NCBI GenBank assembly: GCA_052148435.1
Contig: JBKQIF010000044.1
Span: forward strand, 12,217 to 76,216
DNA from: JBEKYD01 sp052148435
Lineage (GTDB): Bacteria; Acidobacteriota; Terriglobia; Bryobacterales; Bryobacteraceae
Direction: 5' to 3'
DNA length: 64,000 nt
A program made the position numbers and the translations under genes. Position 1 is the stretch's first letter. Each line of letters starts with the position of its first letter. Of the stretch, positions 57,944-64,000 are shown one piece after another. The notes below the pieces were generated by a model. The model had not been told where the DNA came from. It searched no databases and saw nothing but the letters and a program-made list of their open reading frames with translations.

Positions 57944-59203
57944 CTACGCGCCGGCCGCCTTTTCCAGCACTTCTTTGAGACGCCCCGCCACGATGAGGTC
58001 CTCGCCCGGTTCGAGCATCCACACACCCACGACGATGGTGTTTTCATCGGATGGCAGCCCCCCTCCGGCCTTCTTGCCCGTCTGGGGATTCAGTTCGATG
58101 CTGGGAGTTCCCCGGCGCAATTCGGCCATGACTTCGCCAGGCCGGATCTTGACCCGTTCGGTGTCGTAACGCAGCAGCAGGTGCGGCACCGCATTGGCGG
58201 CGACGTTGGGGATCGCCACTCTAGCTTCCAGCGTCGGGATGTTCTTGAGTTGTGCGGCAATCCGGCCGGCGCGGCGGCGAAACTCAGCCTCCATCGCGGC
58301 GTCGGACTGGCTCAGAAACCAATCCACCGCGGCCACCATCCCGACGATCTGTTCTTTCGAAACCTTCATGCCCCGTCCGACCGCATCGGAATTCGGACTA
58401 TTGTTCTGCGTGGCGGCTGCTATCAGGTCCTTCCTGCCCAGCAGCAAACCGGCGTTTTGCGGGCCCCGCATACCCTTGCCGCCGGAAAACGCCACCATAT
58501 CGAAACCCATTTGCGTGTAGTTCCACAAATTGGAGATCGGCGGAACATCCGCGGCGGCGTCGATCAAACATGGCACGCCGTGGCGATGCGCCACGCGGAC
58601 CCAATCCTCGCGGCCGATCTCGCCTTGCTCGGCCGCGTTGAAAAAGTTCGTCATCGCCGTCCGCTCCGTGAACGCGCCCTCGTAGTCGGCAAGCGTAACC
58701 ACCTCGACGAACCGCGTGCCGCAATTGCGGATCGCGTGATCGTATTCGTAGCGATGGCTTTTCTGCGCGATGACTTCGTTTTTCAACCCCGTCACATCCG
58801 TCGGGATGTCATGAATCGCGGTCCTGCTGCCCTGCGTTACCGCCGCCGCCGTTGCCAGCGTCAGCGCGGAAGCCGCGCCCGCAGTCACCATCGCGGCCTC
58901 GCACTTGAGCTGGCGCGCCAGATATTCTCCGGCGGCCTTGTGCAATTCCTGCAAGCGAACCGGGTGCTTTGCCGCGAGCGCCACCGCCGCCTGCACCGAA
59001 GGGGGCATTGTTGAGGCGGAGAGCGCCGTGTATGTTCCCGCCGCGTTGATTATCTTGGTGACGCCGAGCTTGTCGTAGTAGTCCTCCCCGCCGGGTGCAT
59101 GGCGCGTATCCGCCGCTCGGACCCTTCCTTCAGCGAGACCCAGGCCTGCCATCGCTGAACTAGCCCATCCCAAAAAACCGCGTCGCGTGCGATCTCCAGC
59201 CAT
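57944..59203 (-). CDS. Tat-exported SelA-like PLP-dependent enzyme, copy 1
   Basis: The 419-residue protein has a Tat signal (DRTRRGFLGWASSAMAGLG). The fold-type I PLP domain shows KIINAAGTYTALSASTMPP, DVTGLKNEVIAQKSHRYEYD, the aspartate in VPCLIDAAADVPP and the PLP lysine in FSGGKGMRGPQNAG (Lys243). Relatives include selenocysteine synthase and D-glucosaminate-6-phosphate ammonia lyase (DgaE). The tRNA-binding N-terminal part of true SelA is absent, so a lyase is more likely. A divergent amidohydrolase starts 56 bases away, as in EF_0837/EF_0838-type clusters. Export of such an enzyme is unusual. Confidence 0.85.
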   Translation of the reverse strand: MAGDRTRRGFLGWASSAMAGLGLAEGRVRAADTRHAPGGEDYYDKLGVTKIINAAGTYTALSASTMPPSVQAAVALAAKHPVRLQELHKAAGEYLARQLKCEAAMVTAGAASALTLATAAAVTQGSRTAIHDIPTDVTGLKNEVIAQKSHRYEYDHAIRNCGTRFVEVVTLADYEGAFTERTAMTNFFNAAEQGEIGREDWVRVAHRHGVPCLIDAAADVPPISNLWNYTQMGFDMVAFSGGKGMRGPQNAGLLLGRKDLIAAATQNNSPNSDAVGRGMKVSKEQIVGMVAAVDWFLSQSDAAMEAEFRRRAGRIAAQLKNIPTLEARVAIPNVAANAVPHLLLRYDTERVKIRPGEVMAELRRGTPSIELNPQTGKKAGGGLPSDENTIVVGVWMLEPGEDLIVAGRLKEVLEKAAGA

Positions 59204-59259
59204 AACGCCTCCTTGCGCCGATCAGCTAAAATTCTAATACGATAACACGGAGAGAAAAT
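59204..59259. promoter_or_regulatory. Divergent promoter region between PLP enzyme and amidohydrolase
   Basis: These 56 bases must drive both directions. Rightward, TAAAAT at 59227-59232 or GATAAC near 59241 are candidate -10 boxes, and ggagaga near 59249 is the ribosome site. Sharing of one promoter region suggests common control of the two genes. Confidence 0.45.
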
Positions 59260-60585
59260 ATGGCTTCCTGGCGGGTTCAATTGCGATTATCGCCGGCCTT
59301 CTTGGCTTTGGCTTGGGCTTTGAGCGCTCAGCCGCAGCCGTACGACCTGCTGCTCCAGGGCGGTCACGTGATCGACGCGAAGAATAATATCGACGCCGTG
59401 AGCGACGTCGCCATTAGCGGCGGTAAGATCGCCCTGGTGGCGCAGCACATCGACCCGGCGCAGGCCTTTAAGGTCGTGAACGTCGCCGGGCTCTACGTCA
59501 CGCCCGGGCTGATCGACATTCACGTGCACGTTTACGCGGGCACGGGCGAGCCGCGGTCCTACGCCGGAGACAATAGCTTGTATCCGGATGGATACATGTT
59601 TCGGGTGGGCGTGACCACGGTGGCCGACGCCGGTTGCGCCGGCTGGCGAAACTTCGAAGACTTCAAACAGCGCGTCATCGATCGCGCCAAGACGCGCGTC
59701 CTCGCGTTCATCAATATTGTCGGCCAAGGCATGCGCGGGCCCCGGTACGAGAACGACCTGACCGACATGCAGGCCAAGCCAACGGCCGAAATGGCGCTGA
59801 AGTACAAAGGCTTGATTATCGGCGTCAAAACCGCGCATTACGCGGGGCCGGAATGGACGCCGGTCGAGCAGGCGGTCGAAGCCGGCACCATCGCCGATAT
59901 TCCCGTGATGGTGGATTTCGGCGAGAATCGCAAAGAGAGGCCGATGAGCGAGCTGGTCACCAAGAAGCTGCGTCCGGGCGACATCTATACGCACTGCTAT
60001 TCCGGATTGAGAAACGAACAGGACGAATCGGGACATGTCAATCCGGCCATGTTCGAGGCGCGAAAGCGCGGCGTCATTTTCGACGTCGGTCACGGCGGCG
60101 GGAGCTTCGCCTGGCGCATCGCCGTGCCGGCAATCCAGCAGGGATTCCCGCCCGATTCCATTTCCACCGATCTGCACACCGGCAGTATGAACGCCGGCAT
60201 GAAGGGCATGGACAACCTGATGAGCAAATTTCTGGCGATGGGTCTGGCGCTCAAGGACGTGGTGGCCGAGTCCACCTGGAATCCGGCTCGCGAGATTCAT
60301 CGCGAGGATCTCGGCAATCTCTCGCCCGGCGCGGTGGCCGATGTGACCGTCTTACGGCTGGAGCGGGGCGATTTCGGTTACACCGATATGTACGGAGCAC
60401 GGCTCAAGAGCAACCGGAAGCTCACAGCCGAGCTGACGCTGCGCGATGGAAAAGTCGTCTGGGATCTGAACGGCATTACGCGCCCGGATTGGACCACGCT
60501 GCCGCCCAACTATCGGCAAACCGGCGACGCGCGGTGGGACACGGTCAATCCCGCACCGGTCAGAAGGCCGGATGCGAAGCGCTGA
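59260..60585 (+). CDS. Exported amidohydrolase/deacetylase (EF_0837-like)
   Basis: The 441-residue protein has a signal peptide (LSPAFLALAWALSAQPQ). The amidohydrolase barrel shows LLLQGGHVIDAKNNID, the metal pair in LIDIHVHVYAGTG, the likely carbamylated lysine in IIGVKTAHYAGPEW, YTHCYSG, FDVGHGGGSFAW and the metal Asp in STDLHTGSMN. Relatives are the deacetylase/dihydroorotase-like group found with SelA-like enzymes. It likely hydrolyses an N-acyl or cyclic amide group outside the cytoplasm, giving a free amine for the neighbouring PLP enzymes. The exact substrate is unknown. Confidence 0.87.
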   Translation: MASWRVQLRLSPAFLALAWALSAQPQPYDLLLQGGHVIDAKNNIDAVSDVAISGGKIALVAQHIDPAQAFKVVNVAGLYVTPGLIDIHVHVYAGTGEPRSYAGDNSLYPDGYMFRVGVTTVADAGCAGWRNFEDFKQRVIDRAKTRVLAFINIVGQGMRGPRYENDLTDMQAKPTAEMALKYKGLIIGVKTAHYAGPEWTPVEQAVEAGTIADIPVMVDFGENRKERPMSELVTKKLRPGDIYTHCYSGLRNEQDESGHVNPAMFEARKRGVIFDVGHGGGSFAWRIAVPAIQQGFPPDSISTDLHTGSMNAGMKGMDNLMSKFLAMGLALKDVVAESTWNPAREIHREDLGNLSPGAVADVTVLRLERGDFGYTDMYGARLKSNRKLTAELTLRDGKVVWDLNGITRPDWTTLPPNYRQTGDARWDTVNPAPVRRPDAKR

Positions 60586-60641
60586 TGTAAGGCCGATAAG
60601 TGCGGTGGCGCTTGGACACCCCATCAATACGATCCGGCGAC

Positions 60642-60657
60642 CCTCCATCTCTGGAGG
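60642..60657. terminator. Small hairpin after the amidohydrolase gene
   Basis: cctcca (60642-60647) and tggagg (60652-60657) pair around a 4-base loop. No T-run follows, so it is at best a weak terminator or a transcript-end stabiliser between the amidohydrolase and the second PLP gene. Confidence 0.35.
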
Positions 60658-60688
60658 CGGGTGTTTCTAGAATGAAAGGCGGGGATTA

Positions 60689-62320
60689 ATGTCAAACTCA
60701 TTGTGGAAGAGAGTCAAAGAGCCATGGACCGGCTATAGCCGCCGGGACGTGTTCCGGCAGGGCGGGCTGCTCCTGGCTGCGCAGGCGTTGGGCGGGAGCG
60801 TGCGGACCCTGGCGGCAGCACCGCTCGAGTTGGGCGCGAACCTGTATCGCTCCATCGGGGTGCGGCCCCTCATCAACGCCCATGGCACTTTCACCATCAT
60901 CACCGGCTCGCAAACGCTGCCCGATGTGAAGCGCGCCATGGACGACGCCTCGCGCGGCTACGTTCAAATGGACGAGTTGATGGAGGGGGTAAGCCAACGC
61001 CTGGCGGAGCTGACCGGCGCCGAGTGGGGCATCGTCACGGCCGGATGTTGCGCCGCCCTGACCCACTGTACGGCGGCCGCCATCGCCGGATTCAACCCCG
61101 AGCGGATGCAGCGCCTGCCGGACCTCACGGGCCTGAAGAATGAAGTGATCATTCCCGCATACTCGCGCAACGTCTACGACCACGCGATCCGCATGCTGGG
61201 CGTGAAGATCGTCGAGGTGCGCGACCCGGCCTTGCTGGAGGCCGCCTTCAATGAGCGCACCGCCATGGCTTACATCCTGGGCGGGCCGGGCGATGACGGG
61301 CCGCTCGGAACGCGCGTGATCGCGGACGTCGCCAGGCGCAGAAACGTGCCGGTAATCGTGGACGCGGCCGCGGAGATCCTGACGTTGAAGCCCAACGTCC
61401 ACCTGGAGCGCGGCGCGACCGCTGTGGCCTACAGCGGCGGCAAGTGCATCCGCGGACCGCAGGCCGCCGGGCTTCTGCTCGGGGAGAAGAACTGGCTCCA
61501 GGCCGCTTGGGCCAACAGCGCGCCGCATCATGCCTTTGGTCGATCGCTGAAAGTCGGCAAAGAGGAGATCATGGGGATGCTGGCGGCCGTCGAGCTGTGG
61601 GTGAAGCGGGACCACAAGGCCGAATGGCGCCTGTGGGAGAGCTGGCTCGACACGATCTCGACCAGCGTCAAGAGAATCGACGGCGTGACCGCCGGAGTGA
61701 CCCAGCCGAACGAAGACCTTTCCAACCGCTCGCCGCGTCTCACCATACGGTGGGACGGTGGCAAGCTCGGAATCACCGGCCAGGAAGTGTACAAACTGCT
61801 CAATGAAACCGATCCCCGTATCATGCTGGATCGCGGCAGCGGCAGCCGGCCTGGCAACATGGCCAGCTCGGTTTCAATCGTGGCGTACATGCTCATGCCG
61901 GGCGACGAGAAGCTAGTGGGCGATCGTCTGTATGCCGTGTTGTCCAAGCCGCCCCGGTTCGCGGATCCCGCGCCGCCGCAAGCCCCCACGGTCTCGGCCG
62001 GCGGGCAGTGGGATGCGCGGCTGGAATTCGGGCGCGGCTCGGCGAATCACACGATTGTGCTGGAGCAGGACGGCGCCATGCTGGTCGGGACGCACCACGC
62101 CGAATTCTACTCCTCGGATGTAAGCGGGACGGTTTCGGGTAATACGGTACGTTTCCAGAGTTCGTTCCAGGTTCAGGGCCAGCGTCTTTCCTGGACGTTC
62201 ACGGGCGCCGTCGATGGCGACAAGATCGCCGGCACCGTCAACCTGGGCGAGTATGGAGAAACCAGTTGGACCGCGCAGAAGCACCAATACCGGACAACCG
62301 GAGGACGCCGGAACGGGTGA
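60689..62320 (+). CDS. Tat-exported SelA-like PLP-dependent enzyme, copy 2, with extra C-terminal domain
   Basis: The 543-residue protein has a Tat-type start (YSRRDVFRQGGLLLAAQ). It aligns with copy 1 through GVRPLINAHGTFTIITGSQT, DLTGLKNEVIIPAYSRNVYD, VPVIVDAAAEILTL and the PLP lysine in YSGGKCIRGPQAAG (Lys252). After about residue 430 it gains a 110-residue domain not found in copy 1: beta-strand-rich, with VLEQDGAMLVGTHHAEFYSS and the closing VNLGEYGETSWTA, like lipocalin/GLPGLI-type small barrels that bind ligands. RidA follows 58 bases downstream. A lyase acting on exported amino compounds is inferred. Confidence 0.83.
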   Translation: MSNSLWKRVKEPWTGYSRRDVFRQGGLLLAAQALGGSVRTLAAAPLELGANLYRSIGVRPLINAHGTFTIITGSQTLPDVKRAMDDASRGYVQMDELMEGVSQRLAELTGAEWGIVTAGCCAALTHCTAAAIAGFNPERMQRLPDLTGLKNEVIIPAYSRNVYDHAIRMLGVKIVEVRDPALLEAAFNERTAMAYILGGPGDDGPLGTRVIADVARRRNVPVIVDAAAEILTLKPNVHLERGATAVAYSGGKCIRGPQAAGLLLGEKNWLQAAWANSAPHHAFGRSLKVGKEEIMGMLAAVELWVKRDHKAEWRLWESWLDTISTSVKRIDGVTAGVTQPNEDLSNRSPRLTIRWDGGKLGITGQEVYKLLNETDPRIMLDRGSGSRPGNMASSVSIVAYMLMPGDEKLVGDRLYAVLSKPPRFADPAPPQAPTVSAGGQWDARLEFGRGSANHTIVLEQDGAMLVGTHHAEFYSSDVSGTVSGNTVRFQSSFQVQGQRLSWTFTGAVDGDKIAGTVNLGEYGETSWTAQKHQYRTTGGRRNG

Positions 62321-62378
62321 CGCTCCGGCCAGGGACGACATCCAGCCAGTTACCACCAGTTACTAACAGGAGAGTGGC

Positions 62379-62840
62379 ATGAGCAACACGAATCGACGGA
62401 ATTTCATCGGACGGAGTGTGGCTGTGGCTGCCGCGGCGACGGTGGCGGCGACCCCAGGGAAAGCCCAGGAGAAGGCCGCCAAGAGAGTGATCTACCGGAA
62501 CGGCAAGAAGCCGGAGAAGACCCCGCTGTTCAGCGGCACGGTGGCCTATGGCAACCTCCTCTTCATTTCCGGTGTCGGCTACCACCAGGCCGGCGACATC
62601 AAAGTACATACCAAAGGCGTTCTGGATTCGATCAAGGCGCAGCTCGAAAGCGCGGGGTCGTCGATGGAGAAGGTCCTCAAGTGCAATGTCTTCTTGAACG
62701 ACCTGAAAGACTACGCGGGAATGAACGAAGTATTCCAGGGCAGCTTCGGCGATGAGCCTCCCGTGCGTACGACGATTGCAGCCGCGGGCGGCATTCCAGG
62801 CAACTCGCTGGTCGAGATCGACGTGATCGCGTACCTATAG
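62379..62840 (+). CDS. Tat-exported RidA/YjgF-family enamine deaminase
   Basis: RidA hydrolyses reactive enamines and imines such as 2-aminoacrylate made by PLP lyases. The 153-residue protein has a Tat signal (NRRNFIGRSVAVAAAATVAA) and the full RidA domain: YGNLLFISGVGYHQAGDIK, KVLKCNVFLNDLKDYAGMNE, the catalytic-type Arg in PPVRTTIAAAGGIPG and the closing Glu in LVEIDVIAYL. RidA is usually cytoplasmic; an exported copy directly after an exported PLP enzyme suggests it detoxifies that enzyme's product in the periplasm. Ribosome site: acaggaga. Confidence 0.92.
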   Translation: MSNTNRRNFIGRSVAVAAAATVAATPGKAQEKAAKRVIYRNGKKPEKTPLFSGTVAYGNLLFISGVGYHQAGDIKVHTKGVLDSIKAQLESAGSSMEKVLKCNVFLNDLKDYAGMNEVFQGSFGDEPPVRTTIAAAGGIPGNSLVEIDVIAYL

Positions 62841-63337
62841 CCGGTAGTTTGCATTGCGCTGGCGGCCGGCCTCCCGCGTGGCAACGCGGCGCGAAGATCG
62901 ACGCGACGGACGCGGCATGGTCAACCCCCTCTACGTTTGCCGAGAACTCTGGCGCGGGCGGCATCCATCCGCTCCCTGCATCTGAAAAGGCCACTTCGTC
63001 TAATCTAATTCAAACGATGAGGTCGCCTGGAACTCAACTTTGGTAGTGCTTGTTGGGCGTTATAGCAGCTTCCCTCCTGTTATTTCTTCGAGCGCTCGTG
63101 CACGGCGGCTGCCGGGGCGGTGTGGGCGCTTGTCGCCTCTTGTCGCGCTCTTGTGCTCATTGTAAACTCCTGCGGGGGCCAGAGGCGCTGCGGCCGCCTT
63201 TGTCATCGTAACCTGTGAAAACATAAACCCGTCGACTCTGTTTTATCCACACGGCCTCCACGGGACTCTGACGCTAAGCATTTGAAAACAAGCCAAATAA
63301 ATCTTGAGGAAAAGGTTAGAAATAGAATTGAAACCGG
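62841..63337. other. Non-coding gap with one isolated DnaA box
   Basis: No coding frame is supported. A perfect DnaA box (ttatccaca) lies at 63243-63251, alone. The sequence becomes AT-richer near 63240-63340 and leads into the promoter of the putative non-coding RNA. Nothing else was recognised. Confidence 0.5.
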
Positions 63338-63366
63338 TTGACGCGGAAAGCGAATGGGGGCATAGT
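63338..63366 (+). promoter_or_regulatory. Sigma70-like promoter of the right-edge RNA
   Basis: TTGACG (63338-63343), a spacer of exactly 17 bases and CATAGT (63361-63366) form a promoter. Transcription would start at about 63373 and read rightward into the purine-rich region. Confidence 0.6.
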
Positions 63367-63369
63367 GAA

Positions 63370-64000
63370 TGAGGTTCCAAGAGGTTTGTGAATCAGCCAG
63401 CCTCTCCAGCGGTAGCGATCCCGGAACGGTGATCCGTAGTCGGCTCTTTCTAGCAATAGGAGGGCAGTCTAGCAATAGAAGTAAGGCTATGGGGAGCGAA
63501 GGGAGATCGGGCCAAGGGAGAAGGCGGTCCAGCGTGGAGCGGGATCGGCCGACGCGTTGATCTGGAGGGGGGTAAAAGCCCCGAAGGGGAGTGGAAGCTA
63601 ATCTAGCGGCACGGATCTGTGAGGAAGAAGCGGCAACGGGCCGTTCGCGAGGAAGCAGCCGAGGCCGGGCAACCGGGAGTTGGCTGTGGAGCGGGAGGGC
63701 CGAACGGGCTGTAGAGGACTTGCAGAGGAGAGCGAAGTAGCAGGTTGGGAGCTTTGACCCTGGGATGGAGGCTTCGAGAAGGAGCAGCCGTTCGAGGCGA
63801 GCGAAAGGCCGTTACGAGCGAAGGGACCCGGCGGAGAGAGGAAGCAAAGGCTGCGGCGAGCCGTAAGGCGGCGAAGCATGGGGTGGGGAAAACGCCCTGA
63901 GTGGAGCTAAGCGGCGAATCGCACGGTGCTCTCCGACGCAACGCTTAATGCCGCGCATGCCGGTGGTAAGCAAGGTAGAGGATCGGATCACTTGGAACCA
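63370..64000 (+). ncRNA. Putative long structured non-coding RNA, runs to the window edge
   Basis: About 620 bases of G/A-rich sequence lack a plausible protein on either strand; the minus-strand frames are rich in Ser/Pro/Arg and match no family. Signs of structure are ccgg-gcaa-ccgg (63665-63676) and gcc-gtaa-ggc (63860-63869), both with GNRA loops; cccc-gaa-gggg (63579-63589); and gggtg/cgccc near 63880-63896. The motif gagtggaagctaatctagcg (63589 on) recurs, shortened, as gagtggagctaagcggc (63899-63915). tctagcaatag repeats at 63449 and 63468. It could be an omega-RNA (HEARO) upstream of an IscB-type nuclease, or domains I-III of a group II intron; the partner gene would lie outside. Confidence 0.4.

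Noticed and set aside
57944..62320. True selenocysteine synthase (SelA) and selenoprotein system
   Set aside because: Both proteins have export signals and lack the tRNA-binding N-terminal part. No selB, selD or tRNA-Sec is in the window.
63052..63066. gttgggcgttatagc as an integron attC core
   Set aside because: A GTTRRRY core of seven bases is common by chance; no paired left core or cassette gene was found.
63243..63251. Perfect DnaA box ttatccaca
   Set aside because: It is isolated; an origin would need several boxes and an AT-rich stretch. One copy in 64 kb is close to chance.
1..64000. CRISPR arrays, tRNA and rRNA genes
   Set aside because: Both strands were scanned by eye. No regularly spaced 25-40 base repeats, no tRNA cloverleaf with a TTCGAATC-like T-loop and no rRNA signature was found, but short RNA genes could be missed without a computed search.

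Overview
The window looks like a chromosomal segment of a GC-rich soil acidobacterium, most likely of the Solibacter/Bryobacterales type. This rests on gene content, not on a database search: a PadR regulator overlapping an acidobacterial-type MacB/FtsX permease, many Tat-exported Gfo/Idh-type oxidoreductases, NHL and FG-GAP propeller proteins, PIG-L deacetylases and glycoside hydrolases. No rRNA, tRNA, CRISPR array or intact insertion sequence was seen. Much of the right half is accessory in character, with several gene remnants.

Layout. 0.3-6.1 kb is a conserved core block: purD (minus), then mnmG, rsmG, two parS sites, parA and parB, and a MerR-type regulator facing parB. This mnmG-rsmG-parA-parB order often lies near the replication origin, but no oriC was found here. 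6.1-10.1 kb is a two-gene unit of a secreted TIM-barrel hydrolase-like protein and a TPR plus beta-barrel protein, recalling PgaB/PgaA or PelA/PelB without a synthase. 10.3-13.8 kb has DinB, then PadR and the permease. 14.0-19.7 kb has hemD, a glycosyltransferase fused to a type II thioesterase, an NTF2-like protein, an M28 peptidase and a DCC protein. 19.8-23.5 kb has a BrnT-type toxin-antitoxin pair and a cysteine operon: CysM-like synthase, JAMM protease, and a single protein joining a CysO-like sulfur carrier, an E1-like enzyme and a rhodanese. 23.7-28.2 kb has a GH27 alpha-galactosidase, two peptidoglycan transglycosylases and a HigBA module.

28.3-44.8 kb is rich in exported carbohydrate-related proteins: Gfo/Idh oxidoreductases, PIG-L, NHL, FG-GAP and GH18. 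It contains a decaying patch at 37.4-40.7 kb with two truncated ThuA-like genes and a frameshifted aldo/keto reductase. 44.8-48.9 kb encodes one large protein fusing topoisomerase III to a RecQ helicase with an HRDC-like tail. 50.0-62.8 kb holds an M19 dipeptidase, a DUF362 protein, two tandem paralogues of an unrecognised family (plus a decayed third piece at 49.9 kb), a PIG-L deacetylase, two Tat-exported SelA-like PLP proteins, an exported amidohydrolase and an exported RidA. The last four suggest an extracytoplasmic eliminase/deacetylase pathway in which RidA clears reactive enamines. From 63.34 kb a sigma70-like promoter precedes about 620 nt of purine-rich, apparently non-coding, probably structured sequence that runs to the window edge; it may be the RNA part of a mobile element whose protein lies outside.

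All functional calls come from reading translated sequence and motifs by eye. Starts were moved inward from the longest open frame wherever a signal peptide, ribosome binding site or promoter argued for it.
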